DNA of 57,636 bases from Bifiguratus adelaidae (Eukaryota > Mucoromycota > Endogonomycetes > Endogonales). The notes under the pieces were generated by a model that searched no databases, had not been told where the DNA came from, and worked only from the letters and a program-made list of their open reading frames with translations. The stretch covers positions 1 through 57,636 of the forward strand of contig MVBO01000095.1 in the NCBI GenBank assembly GCA_002261195.1, given 5' to 3'. Each line of letters starts with the position of its first letter. The first letter of the stretch is position 1. This document shows positions 1-13,619 of this stretch, piece by piece. Made by a program: the position numbers and the translations under genes.

Positions 1-100
1 CAATTACGCGTCAAAGTCAAAATAGGCAATTCTTGGGACGCTTTTGACTGCCACTGTATATCCCGCCCTATGAAGTCAAGAAGAAATTTCGGCAGTAGCA

Positions 101-1233
101 TACAGTACTCGGCACTATAGTATATGTGATGCACTGTACTGTAGACGCATATTACAATATACAGTGGTACAGTATGCTTTCTACAGTATGGTGTTTTACA
201 GTAAAATTCTTGCTTGTCTTCCTGCAACCTTCTGCTATTGAATGGTCGATTTACTGTAAGGTACTGTACTGTATTGTACATGAGCCAATCTCAAGCGCAA
301 CACAACCCCTTTTACTGTACTGTTGTGGGCTTGTCTTAGGTCACTGTGTACAGTAAGTGAGGTCAGGAATCTGTCGGGTATTCGCTCGAAACTTATTAGA
401 CCGACGCATTTACAGTATTATAATTATGGAATGCAAGCTAAGTATGGAGGCGATAAAAACACTAGGAACATTGTTAGCGTTCCTGCTCGTGTGCTCATTC
501 CCTATAGTAAAGGTAAACTTCAGCAAGGTCTAGCGAGAAGAACTACAGTACCGGTGCCCGAGGATGAGTATGACTTTTGTCTCGCTACCCAAATAAATTC
601 AACGAGTAGTTCCCTGTCTATTTTCTCGGTGAGCTCCATTACAATAGGATACATTAGGACAGAATACGTAAAAATGTTATAGGCGTACTGTAACGTAGTA
701 GGAAAATGGCATATGCATAAAGTCTGTGGGAGTTTCTCCCACCACGCTATATACAGTATCGTGTCAATCACTAAACGTTTACGGAACATGATGAAATTTA
801 CCTCCAAGAACTTCAATTTGCTTTTCCAACAGTCAAGCAAATGCACTACTGTACTTACAGTACAATAATGGGACGACACAATGCTTTCGCCATGTTGGCC
901 AGTATCGTACAGTTTTAATAAGAAAGAGCACAATGTGTTACGATACAGTACTGTACAGTAAATGTCAAACAAGCTCATACTGTCCTTTCAGGTCTTATTT
1001 CATCTAATACTACAAAATATGCGTGTTTGTCATTAATCAACTTAGTAAACACTTGATTACTGTCCTTGTCAGTCGTAGTCTTATCCATCCATCCGGCCTG
1101 TTCCATCCTTACTAAGCGATCTATTGATAATGTATATCAATAAAGTTTCTGACTGACATCGTCAATCCTCGATACTACCGGTGCCCATATCGATAAGATC
1201 TACTGTATTGAGGTATAACAATAGCCTACAGTA
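101..1233. repeat. Dispersed TACTGTA/TACAGTA heptamer cluster
   Basis: The heptamer TACTGTA or its reverse complement TACAGTA occurs, by eye, at 101, 137, 168, 182, 197, 252, 262, 267, 313, 349, 411, 544, 686, 752, 847, 856, 944, 949, 954, 1201 and 1227. Stragglers lie at 1582, 1925 and 2221. Chance would give well under one copy in 2.2 kb. Spacing is irregular, so this is not a simple tandem repeat, although some copies overlap head to head (262/267, 944/949/954) to form extended palindromes. I do not recognise the motif as a named fungal element. It could be a protein-binding array, decayed repeat units, or a local sequence bias. Confidence 0.75.
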
Positions 1234-1748
1234 TCGCATAATCTCATCTATAGGAGCTTCACTTAATGTATCCTTCATTTTCGTACACCTTCTTGCGGCA
1301 TCCATGTAAGCCTTGGGGAACTAAGACAGAATATCAAGAGTTGCCAGATATCGTGGGACATGGCTAGGAGAAACCGGAGACTAGAACAGGCACCAAGGAG
1401 TCAACGGTACCTTTTTTAGTTTTGTTGATAAAAGACGAGAAATCTATGTTCTAAGCTACATTACTGATTAAAATACGTGCGCAAACAATAACACAGCTAA
1501 GACGTCCGCCGAAAGATGATTCATCCAATAGTTGAGAGACTGGACGACAAGCTGGTAAGGATGGAAGTTGGGTGTTGATTGTACTGTAATTATTTTGTTA
1601 GCACTCACTGAACTTAAAGTTGCCCACTTACTCATTCCGACACAGGAGCCAAGTCTCAGATACTGGTTCGAATTTACGTCAATCGCAACATTATGATGGA
1701 TAGTGCTCGAACAGTGAATAGTATTGATGTATAGACAAGGGTGTACGG

Positions 1749-2147
1749 TTGCGTGGTTTGTCGAGATCGAGACGTGCAAAGATTACTGGCAGACACTGGA
1801 TGCCACAATTGGTAACTCGAAATGTCGGCTTACAGTGCGATGTCTTTTGCATGTTTCATAACATGTTGCCTTCAGTCGTTGAGGAGATTGCGCGATGGAT
1901 AGACAGACCAGACCAGAAGCTGAATACTGTAGTAAGTGGATTTTTCCGTAATGTAGAACAGAAATTTTTCGTGTTGTTACGAATGCAGTTTGCAGTCTCG
2001 CGTACTTCTACCGGCCCTATCCAACACTTAGTAGATAATATACTTTATGGAACATCAAATTCAGACGTTGAGAAGACTGTGGCTGGATACGACATGCTTT
2101 CTGCAAAATGTAGTATGACGATCTGCCTAAGGCATACACGAGAGTGA
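1749..2147 (+). pseudogene. Unrecognised ORF, possibly a decayed F-box-like fragment
   Basis: This 132-codon open frame has a protein-like composition. The stretch MLPSVVEEIARWIDRPDQ loosely resembles the start of an F-box (LP-x-E-x-x-x-x-I, then a hydrophobic helix), but the match is weak and I would not assign a function. Just upstream, near 1550-1650, a frame reading IHPIVERLDDKL is followed by a plausible donor and acceptor, yet no continuous gene model emerges because stops intervene. Downstream frames to about 2424 also look weakly coding. It is either a decayed gene, an untypical lineage-specific gene, or chance. Confidence 0.2.
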
Positions 2148-3618
2148 TTAGATTCACAGAAGTTTCATAGAAATAATGATGCGCTCCATTAGATGGTAGA
2201 GTATCAATATCATATCAACATACAGTAGCTTGGCGCAAAACAATCATGAAAGAATCAAAGAGATACCCATTAGGCCTCTACAAGATGAACAACTTGTCGA
2301 TGCACCATATACATGTGGAAATGTGCATCTGAGCGAGATGATCCGAAAACAGCTTGAACATGCGTGGAGCATCTCATCGCGGCTAGGGCATGACCATCCC
2401 CTTTTCTGTGCTTCGCAGAATTAGACGGATAAATTCAGCAAAAACGTTGCCCTGTTTGAGCGAACTGTGTGAGCCAATCGTCGGTCAGATGGTCATTGAG
2501 CTTGCAAGTGAGCCCACATGTAATCCAGGCATTTTTGGAACCTCAATAACGTGAACTCGTAGTTTCATGGATAAATATGGTTGTAGGAGTCGGCTTACGT
2601 TGACAGATGGATGCATGTCTCGACGCCTTTGTCCCTTGTACAAACGCATCCCAAAGGTGCCTAGATTGCGACCCGAAATTTGCCGCAATGCTGCAAGGGT
2701 GTCTGAGTGACTTGACGCGCGTTCGAATTAGGGATAGGATTTATTTTCGAACGCTTCTGCTGGTTTTTTATCCACTTTGATACCGTACTGAGACATATGG
2801 AGAATGTAAACCACAAATGATTCGCGAAAGCTCGATTTTGCTCAAAGCAAGCAGATGTTGTTTGTTCGGTAAATCCTGTCTTGTAGACATCAGGTTTGAA
2901 GGGCTTTCAGCTTCCGACGTTAATGCGTTTATTCGTGATTGTGAGATCAAAAGGATGTGGTATTCAAAGGTCGTGGCATTATGTACTTGTCGGACGTTGG
3001 CGAAAGCCGCGGATAACGACGGCCAGTTTTGATGCATCGAGCAAAACGCGCCTACACCGCCCAAACATGGCTTCTAGGCATGGTAATCAGCAAACAGGGC
3101 CTTGTAATGCAATGCATTGCGCAAATTTGTGCTATTTGTCAAGTCATTGATGCTCAAATTCGGTTGGGCAACAACCCATGCGAAGCAGGCTGGCTCGCAG
3201 AGAAATTTTGGATTTGAGATCTATTCTTCCTCCAACTTCAAGCTACACCTTTTGCTGTTATATGGGACTTGTCTGCAAAAAAACGGGGCATCCCTGATGG
3301 GTATTTAAGATAGCAATTACGCCACATCCACGAGCTCTAAGGCCTTTTCTACGAGTTCCTGCTATTTCTGATTGAACTCCATGTTGCGTAATCGTTTCTG
3401 TAAAGAGAATATACAGCAACAAGCCAAATATACACCGAAGACATCAGTTCCATCATAATCTCTGTATAAGTGGACAGAAGAAACCCACGAGGTCGAGCAC
3501 AATCTGTTTATAACGAACATTGTGTAAACGCGAAATTTCGGATTGCCAGTTTTGGTAATTCGAGGCGCGTCTTCAATTATCTCACAACGCTCACTGGCTT
3601 TTTCATATACTTAGGGTC

Positions 3619-6600
3619 ATGGCAGACACTGCCGACAGCGATTTCGCAGCGCTATCCATCGTGGATAGGCTAGAGCATAAGGTACGGCAAATTGCAATCT
3701 GAGATTGCTGACACTTATCTGGTGTTGATTTAGGTCTGGAAGGCCCGCGTTTCGGCGTATGAGCAACTTGCCAATGAGTTTGCCGACGAGCACAAGGACG
3801 ACTGGCAAATTGAAGGCCATATGAAAAGGATGATTTGCGACGCAAATGCGGTGGCACAAGAGGCGGCACTTGCCGCGATACTAAGTTTTGTGCGCAACGT
3901 GCCAGATTCTGCGAGGTAAGGACAGCCCACAACCTGCACATTGAACTTCACTTCATTAATCGGGACGTCCACTTGGGTAGCACTAAGGACGTTGTCGTAC
4001 CACTTTTGATTGAAAAGGCCTTCGGAAGCAACAGAACAGGAACCCGAAAAAAAGCCCTCGATATCGCCATTGCGTATATTGAAAACGGTCAGGGCAACGC
4101 TACTGTGGTGAGCAGCTTATATGCAAACGTCGTAGTGGAACTCGTTAATTGAATTCCGAGTAGGAATTGCTCTTGCCAGGTATACAAATGAAGCAGCCCA
4201 GAGCGGTGACTCAGACAATAGCTTGTCTGAAAGAAGCAGTGAGGTGAGATTACCGTGTAATGGTGTAAACCATGACTTAGACCGTCTATCTAGCACTTTC
4301 GGACCTGAGCGTATCAGCTTCAAACCCATACAGGAGAAGTTACCTCAATTGTTCGCTCACACTGATAAGTCAGTTCGCACAGAGGTTGGTTTGAATTTGG
4401 CAATTCGTTATCTGTCCCCTCATCATGTTCCGCTCCTCGCCACAGGCTGCTGGCTTGACCGTTGAGATGTACAAATTCATCGGAGCTGCAATCGAGAAGC
4501 ATCTCAATGGCATCAAGCCTGTTCAAGTAAGAGGGACATCTTACACTTCCATTCGCGATATATGCTAAGCTCCTGGTACAATTGCAGTTGAAGGAGCTTC
4601 AAGATGCATTTAGTACTACTGAGACCGGCAAGGTTGCTCCCACCAAAGTTGCAAATGGCGCGCAAGCCCGAAGCCAGCGTTCGGATAACACAAACTCAGG
4701 CTTATCAAATCATGCTGCTGAATCAGCGGATGATATTGAAGAAGCCGTTGTTGACCCTTATGATAACGCGAAGCCGGTGGATGTCTCGACACTAATTTCA
4801 GGGCAAATACTGCATGGCATGGTAAGAACTTGGCAGCGCGTGATTCGAGAAATTAACTTGCTGACGGGAATCCCAGGCCGCAGCAAAGTGGAAAGAACGA
4901 AAGGAAGCTTTAGAAAACACACTGGAGAAGGTGAAAGTCCTTAAAATTGCGGATACACCATTACACGAGCTAGTGAACGCCCTTGGGAAGGTAGGAAACT
5001 AATTTTTAAATAAAAAACTCATGCAGGCTTCCGTGTAGCGCATAGCCGATACCAACATCATTTGCGTGGTCTTGGCAGCTCAATGTTTAGAGGCACTTGC
5101 TTTGGGCTTGCGAAGCTCTTTCGGCAAATATCGCCAGTTGGTATGTTTATTTCGATTCGCTTCATTGATCTGGATTCCCTGATTCTGATTGTCGTGCAGG
5201 TTAATCGACCAATGATTGATCGGCTGAAGGAGAAAAAACCGTCAGTATATCAGTCAATCGCGGCCGGTCTTGATGCTATATACAAGTATCAAGAGACTGT
5301 GGTCATAGTCGAGGAAATGCAGATAGGCATTACGCACAAGAATCCTCAGGTGCGCCGCGAGAGCCTGAAGATTGTCTCCAGACATCTGCAAAGCACGCAT
5401 AGTAAGGTGGAAATTGGGAGTTTCAACACCTTTGAAAAATACGGGGTCAATGCTTTTGACGATTCCGATCCAGCAGTGCGTGAAGCCGCAGCAGAGCTCT
5501 TGGGAACAGTCATGAAATTGCAGGGCAAAGCAGCTGCGAAATTTCTCGAGAAGTTAGATGACATAAAGGCGAATAAGGTGCGTCAGTACTGCGAGTCAGT
5601 CCAGGTGGCATATCATCCCTCGAAAGCAAGGCAAAAGGTAAGATCACGCTGTATCGGATCCGCTTACAGATTATCAATTTTAAAAGTCAAATATGCCCCA
5701 AAAGTCCGAGCGAACTGATGACAACAATGCAGACGAAGCCATGCCAACGAAGCGAAAAGCGGATGGAAAGGGTCTTCCGGTGAGCAGATGCAGACTCTTT
5801 GCAGAGTTTCCTTATGTGTTCTTCTTGTTGCAGGGACCTCCAAACAAAAGGCTAGCGGTGCGAAACATCAAAGGCACCGTCCCCAAAAATAATGGTACTG
5901 GTTCAGCTCCCAGACCATCCTTGGCGGACGTGTCAAATGTTTTGCGGAGTAACAGCGAAAAGAACCTTGGCGAGGCGAAAAGACTTTCTGGGGGCCCAAA
6001 CGGGTTTGTCAAACAAGACCATAACGGCTATATTCATCACCAATTGTCACAAGAATTCCCGATAGTCACCTCCGAAAAGAAACTGAAGTACCACCGGGCC
6101 AAAAAGGATGCCAATGGTGCCAAATGGTCTTTCGACACACCAAGGGACGAACACATACAACGGCTAGCGTCGCAATGTGAACAGAACTTTACGCATGACA
6201 TTCACCAACTCATGTTTAGCAGCGGTCATCACTCCGACAAGGACAACTTAACTGCACTGACGCTCCTCGATGAATGTATCAAAGTTTCCAGTGCTATAAG
6301 CGAAAAGTATGGGCTCGATTGGGCCGAAATTAAGTCTCGCTGTGTTGCCAACTGCGATCTCCTGCTCAAATACATCACCCTACGCTTTTGCGACTCTAAC
6401 ACTAGTATCCTCATTAAATGTCTGGACTTGCTCGAGCATTTAATGCTTATTTTGGACGAGGACGGATATCATCTCACGGAGAACGAAGCCTCTGCCTTCA
6501 TCCCCTTTCTAATCAACAAGGCAAGTACCCAGTATAAAACTGACCACCAATATTTAGCTGACTTCGAAGTTGCAGATCGGCGACCCCAAGGAAGTAATGA

Positions 6601-8226
6601 GATCTCGAATCCGTAACGTTATCAAATCTACGTGCCGAATTTATCCAGCTAGTAAAGTATTTGCATTGCTACTTGACTGCGGCTTGTCTTCCAAGAATGC
6701 AAAAGTACGCAGCGAAACATTGGAAGAGATTACGTATATGCTACACAGAAACGGGCGATCGGTCATGCTTCCCCACAAAGCTCTACCAATAATTGCGCAG
6801 CAAATCAGCGACAGGGACAGCGGGGTTCGCAATGGTGCCCTCAATGCGATATCGTGCTCATACACACTCTTTGGCGAAGCAACTCACAAGTATCTCGGTA
6901 GGCTAAATGAAAAGGAGCGGAGTCTGGTGGAGGAAAGGCTGAAGGTAAGAAATCATGACTTTAAAGCAACATTTACATTAAACCCTGGTTTATGACAGCG
7001 TTCCAAACCAATTGGGCAGAACACATTAAACAAAGCGCAGCATTCGGTTGCGCTGAACACCGGCGCTAACTCTTCACAAGACGATAAACGCTCCGATGCC
7101 GCTTTTGATGAATCACAAGGAACGACGACGGTGGTTGTTGACAGCAAACTGGAGAACGAGCAATCAGGAGATGAAGACCAGAAAGAATTCAAGTTGGAGA
7201 TCGACTCATTGGATTTGCCTACTGCGAAGGATGTTCAAGTAAGCTTGCCTCATCAACCAACAATGCCAGCATCGTTCAGCATCCCAACGCCGAAAATGCC
7301 ATCGAGGTATAGAACGACAAATGAGCAACAGGAAACAGAAGAGCTGGTCAAAACATTGCTCGATCGTCTTACCGCAGCCGACCCCGCAAAATCCATCGAG
7401 CTTTTAAAGCAGGTGGAGGAGATGTTAGTCAGCAATAGCAAAGCTCTCCAGGATCACATTACACCCTTGGTTGACTTCATCAGGTCCAAAATCAAAGACT
7501 TTATACCAAGGCTTGACCCGACTGACTCTTGTGACGTGAGATACGGCAAGCATCTCATGAATGTACTTGTTCTCATCTTCTCGAAGCAAGACTTGGCCTA
7601 CGAAGTTTCTTCAGAGTCACTGCACGAATTAATTGAAGAATTGGCGCATACACTGCTAATCATCAACGGGCAAAAGTCAGATTCGCTTTCACAGCTTGCA
7701 AAAGCATCGAATGTGTGTATTGTCAAAATTCTGGAAATCGCCGACAAAAACAGCATATTCAGGTATGTGAAAGTGGGTGCTGCGTAAGGATACTTGATTG
7801 ACGCTAGTTTGCAGCGGCCTTCTATCGCTTCTTGAAAGGAGCACTCGGAATCTATCTAAGCATGAAGATGACCGGAACGTAAAGTACGCCGAGTTGATCA
7901 TGAAATGCCTATGGAAATTGGCCAAATCCATGCAAGAGCACCTTCGACAGAAAACTCTTGACGCCAGTAGTCTCCTGTATGACATCAACAAGTTTTTCAT
8001 CGCTGCCCCTTCGACGGAATGGAAAAGACGCGTAGCTGAGAACACGCCACTCGGAGAGTTGCCGCTCCGGACTGTCAAGACATTGCTCCTAGAGCTTACC
8101 AACACATTGGGAGATCGAATATACCAGCAATTATTTCTCATTGCTGATGCTGAGAAAAGCCCGATATATCCATACATACAATATATGCTGGAGGCAAACA
8201 AGAAGAAAGCACTTGCTGTACATTAG
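3619..8226 (+). CDS. XMAP215/Stu2/Alp14-family microtubule polymerase (TOG protein)
   Basis: The gene makes a processive microtubule polymerase acting at plus ends and spindle poles. My model has 15 exons that stay in frame throughout and give about 1278 aa. TOG1 begins right after the start (DRLEHKVWKARVSAYEQLA). TOG2 lies at roughly aa 290-510 (AAAKWKERKEALENTLEK). A third TOG at about aa 590-890 carries WSFDTPRDEHIQRLASQ and YHLTENEASAFIPFLINK, which match the fifth TOG of animal XMAP215. A basic linker precedes it, and a helical C-terminal region follows, as in animal proteins. Budding yeast Stu2 has only two TOG domains. The intron at 6521-6575 is GC-AG: the reading frame and family alignment require the donor AAG|GCAAGT. 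The gene converges on the EngB-type gene with a 50-bp gap. Confidence 0.93.
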
Positions 8227-8276
8227 CAATCTCTTTCTGATGTTTTTGGCCGTTGTAATATACAATTTCTATCTCA

Positions 8277-9386
8277 TTACGATCGCGTTGTGTGAAGCAC
8301 ATTTCGCCTTAAAGCTTCCAGTCCCCCTTGTGATCTGGAGCTCGACAACATCACTTCAGACATCACTTGAGGAAATACAGACTTGAGATCAATCTCAACT
8401 TGAGTTATCCGTCTGGCCAAATCATGTGGATTAACCTTGTCACATTTCGTGAGCACCACCTGAAGAGTGCATCGCAAACGATTTTCACTGCCAGGCATTC
8501 ATCAGCAATTAAGCAAATTCGCTCCCGAGACACTTACCTGCCAAGTGCTGACAAGAACTGCTTGTCCGCAAGTTTGATGCCATGCCGGGCATCTATCAAG
8601 AAATACACTTTGCGAAGTGATTTTCGGTCATGGATGTAAGTCAACATCTGCAATTCAAAATCCATTTGAGTCTCCATCATGACATCGCTCATGCCTCTAT
8701 CTGCGCACCAGTTCCAGCCATTTCGCTTTTTCTTGCTCATCAGTGAATGCAAAACCATAACCTGGCATATCCACCATCATGATTATGTCCTTTGCCGCAT
8801 AAAAGTTCAACTGTTGCGTCAGACCAGGTTTGCTGGAGGTCCGGGCATCCCCTGATCCAGTCAATGCGTTGATGAGGCTCGACTTGCCAACATTCGATCG
8901 ACCTTGACATAATATGGTTTAATAAGCGAAAGCTTGCATGCAAGCGCAATACATACCAGCGAACGCAACTTCTGGGATACCTTCTGGAGGGAATGATGTA
9001 GGGGACTTTGCGCCAGCAACGAACCTAGCTTTAGGAAACTGTCATTGTCAATTTGGATCACAAGTCATTGGACAAAGATGGCTCACCTCTACCGGTTTGA
9101 CAGGTTGCGCTTGCGTCTTATGTCTATCGAGCCATCGATAGGACTTTGTGCGTCTCAACTCTCCTAAACCGAGCGCTGCAATCCTTTTGAATGTACTGGC
9201 AGTGGGTTGTATCCTTCGAAACTTTTGGCGATTCGACAGTGTTGATTCGTCTACCTTACTCGCACTTCTCGCGAGATTTCGCTTTGATGCATAGCTGCGC
9301 AAGGTGTCAGTCGTGCAAAGCTTCCCAGGCAACCGCCTTTCGGCAGTCGTTATGCAAAAACGGTACGTTTGACACAGCGTATTCAT
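8277..9386 (-). CDS. EngB/GTPBP8-type GTPase, probably mitochondrial
   Basis: This is a TrmE-Era-EngA-EngB-family GTPase. EngB helps assemble the large ribosomal subunit in bacteria, and its eukaryotic relatives (GTPBP8) act in mitochondria. Five exons (9087-9386, 8957-9038, 8709-8902, 8538-8647, 8277-8487) keep frame and encode 298 aa. Motifs seen are G1 GRSNVGKSSL, the KPGLTQ switch, G3 DMPGYG and G4 LTKCDKV. Family-typical residues FVAGAKSPTSFPPEG precede G1. The first 100 or so residues are basic and poor in acidic residues at the very start, which fits a mitochondrial presequence but was not tested. The start codon is only 33 bp downstream of the LETM1 stop on the same strand, so its promoter probably lies inside LETM1 or the two are cotranscribed. 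Confidence 0.9.
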
Positions 9387-9419
9387 GAAACTCTATTTTC
9401 TAAAAGTACACCAGACACT

Positions 9420-11875
9420 CTATTTCTGCGCTTCTTGCTGCACCTTTGCTACCTTCTCCTCGCCAAGCAGGCCGGTCTTGTAGACGTTGTCGCTTCGAAG
9501 TCTACCATCCATTTTGCCTTCCTGGATATTCTTGATGACCACTCCAAGACCTTCGGGAATTTGCTGAGCGAGTTCGGTGACATGGTTGAGGAATACCATG
9601 CCATCCTTATCCCAATCAAGCTGCTTGACTACCTTCTTGATGGAGTCATTATCCGGTGCGTGCTTGATGACTCGCAGTGCTTAGTCAAATTTTAGTAGAA
9701 TTCAGAGAGTAAGAGGCAGGTGTTAGTTACCTTCTTCCAAGTCAGCGGTCGTGATTTGGCCGATATCATTCGGCATGATACGCGGAAGGTTGTCAGACGA
9801 GGTTTGTTGCTCCAAAGAGTCGAGCTCCTTATCCAACTTGCTCAACATCTTCTCTAATCTGGCGCCAAGTCTCGCGGAAGCAGGCAACTTGGCTTTGGGG
9901 GTCACCTCCTGAAGCTCCTCAATGTCCTCCTTGTAATCTTCATGATCTTCCTTGATCTCATTCAATTGTTCACGCTCTTCTAATATGCCAGCCTTGGTGC
10001 AAAGAATGGCGAGGGCATTGCGAAGTTCCTGCAATTGCTCTTCTGTGAGACGAACCTCGGCTTCTTCCTGCTTCTTCTTCTCTGCGGCAACTTGCTGATC
10101 ACTAAGCAATTGATCTCGTTCACTTGCAGCCTCTTGGGCCCGCATTTCTTCTTCCTTCTCCTTCTTGGCCTTCTCTTCAGCTTCCTTGGCCTTTCTTTCC
10201 TTCTCCTCCTCCTCAGCCTCATCTTCAATAAGCTCCTGCTGCTGTTCAAGCACCTCCAACTTCTGTTTGTAGGTTGATGCGCCCTCCAGTTCTAGCACTT
10301 GCAACTCGGCCTCGTTGACGAGATTGTCCGGCAGTGATGACAGTGTAGCTTGCAAGGCTTCTTCCGTGGTCAACCCTCGATCAGTGAATGAGAAAGCTCG
10401 AGACAAGATCAAGAGCGTTGATGGAACTTGATGGTTAAGATGGAGATCCAACCACTGATTCAACTCGTCTCGTAGACGACCCGGAGACACACCGATCGTA
10501 CGTATACCACGAGAAGCGCAAGCATGCTGTAATTCTGGGATTGACAATTCCTCGACACCTTCAGCAGCAATCATCTTGTCATCCTGCTTGATTTGTCGCA
10601 TTCTGTGTCTAATCTGGTAACGAAGGAAAGTATCTGTTCCAAAGGCGTTGATGTTCATGTAGCGGCACATGGAAACAAGCTGAGGTCGTGAGAGATTGTC
10701 AAGGGTCAATTCATCTTCGAAACGCTTGGCGATTGTTAAAATGTCTTCAGTCGAAGCTTGCTCTCCCGACGTTCGAATCTATAGAGGCCCATATGTTCAG
10801 CCTTATTGGCCTCGCACAATACTTCTGAAATCGTACCTTTCTAAAGAAGTCGCTGAATTCGTGGGAAGCCTTGTCAGATTCTCCAGGGATGCCAGCCTCG
10901 GCGATGGTCTCCTGCAAGAATTTGGCCATTTCCAAGCGAACCTTGAACAGCTTTCGCTTTTTCTCGTCCTGAACAGTGCAGTCAGTCAATAGCCGTGACT
11001 ACAGATCATCCGGCGGATACTCACCTCTTTGTATTTGTCCTCAAATGTGCTAGGAAGCATGTTGGGAAACAACGTGAGCACAACTGGCAATAGAAATTCC
11101 ATGAAAGGGACAATGATAAAGAACAGGAAAGGCACGAGACGAAGGAGATCCGCAGTGGTTCGTTTAAGCTGTACGTTGGACCAATGAGTGATCTTGGCTT
11201 CATGATGGGCCAAGTACTTACCTGACGATGTTCACGACGACTCAATTTCCCTCCATGCATGAGCTTCCAGGTCAATTTCGACGAGATCTTGATCTCCAAG
11301 CCTAGAAGCTTGGTACCCTGCCAGTAATGCACGGCTTCCTCCTTGATACGATCCCAAAGAGGCTTCTTTGGTTTTGCTATGGTTGTAGAAGCCGCACCTT
11401 GCGCTTCAGCCTGAGCAGCTTTGGCAGCCTTCTCAATCTGTTCTTTGACCGCTTTCGATGTCATTGTTTCCTTTTCACCTTTCTGTATCGCTTCTTTGAC
11501 GGTTTGCTGAGCCTGCTTGGGTGTCGTCTCTCGCAAGATACGTAGCTCGGAGGGTAAACCCATGATATTCCGTTTAGTGAACGCAAAGGCACCGTGGTCT
11601 ACCCTTCGAAACGGTAACAGGTCTATAGCTTTCGACGGTGAGCCGAGTCTGCGAGCGCCGTTCAGTGCGGTCGACCTCGAAGTCGTCAAAGTGCGCATTG
11701 CATCGACTCGTTGCCATCGTGCAATTCGTCTGGTAGTCGGTTGAACCCTGGTGATCAGACCTACGCCAAGAGTCAACAGCGGTCAAGCCTGTCGTCGTGT
11801 CCCTTGCTCGTCCTGCTTCTGCTTACCTGGGCGTAAAGCCAAGCTCCTGACAGCAGAATGTCTCACTGCCAACAT
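9420..11875 (-). CDS. LETM1/Mdm38 mitochondrial inner-membrane protein
   Basis: LETM1/Mdm38 proteins sit in the mitochondrial inner membrane, act in K+/H+ (or Ca2+/H+) homeostasis and bind mitoribosomes to help membrane insertion of respiratory subunits. Six exons encode about 722 aa. The N-terminus [17 protein letters not shown] is an arginine-rich presequence interrupted by an intron. A hydrophobic, proline-bearing segment ([20 protein letters not shown]) at about aa 205-225 is the single membrane span. The ribosome-binding-like LETM domain follows (aa 250-440), then a long Glu/Lys-rich coiled coil. A C-terminal EF-hand reads [13 protein letters not shown] near aa 656-668. The strongly coding coiled coil creates leucine-rich shadow frames on the other strand. 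The CRAL-TRIO gene ends 95 bp upstream. Confidence 0.95.
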
Positions 11876-11970
11876 GTCTAGGAATGGAATTTCACCCGTT
11901 CATTGACTCAACCTTCAAATAACAGACGCCATTCAATTAACATTGCACACTCAACAGACATTCGTTCTGT

Positions 11971-13450
<1,480 letters not shown>

Positions 13451-13619
13451 GTTGTTGATAGAGATACAGATATCGCGTTATAAGGGCACACCTTTATAGA
13501 TCGCCTTTTCTCCACTTTAGCGCGTTTATCCAAAATAGGACATTAATCTGTGTAACCCAACCACCCCAAATCCGCTCGCATTTCACATGTCACTATACAC
13601 TTCACATGCCTGCGAATAT

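Larger units (their letters stand above)
1..3618. other. Gene-poor AT-rich flank without a convincing gene
   Basis: This stretch is more AT-rich than the rest of the window and has no gene I can recognise. Open frames are short, lie on both strands and do not join into a family I know. The best is at 1749-2147 (listed separately). Two features stand out: the dense TACTGTA/TACAGTA heptamers in the first 1.25 kb, thinning out by 2.2 kb, and a few splice-like boundaries near 1550-1650 that could belong to a decayed gene. The last few hundred bases before 3619 must hold the promoter of the XMAP215 gene. I see no transposase, reverse transcriptase, tRNA or rRNA signal. Confidence 0.6.

Noticed and set aside
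944-960. Resemblance of the paired heptamers to a bacterial SOS (LexA) box
   Set aside because: The genome is eukaryotic, spacing is irregular and copies are not placed before genes, so the likeness is taken as chance.
10035-10277. Leucine-rich plus-strand frame opposite LETM1
   Set aside because: It is the complement of the Glu/Lys coiled coil of LETM1, a typical shadow.
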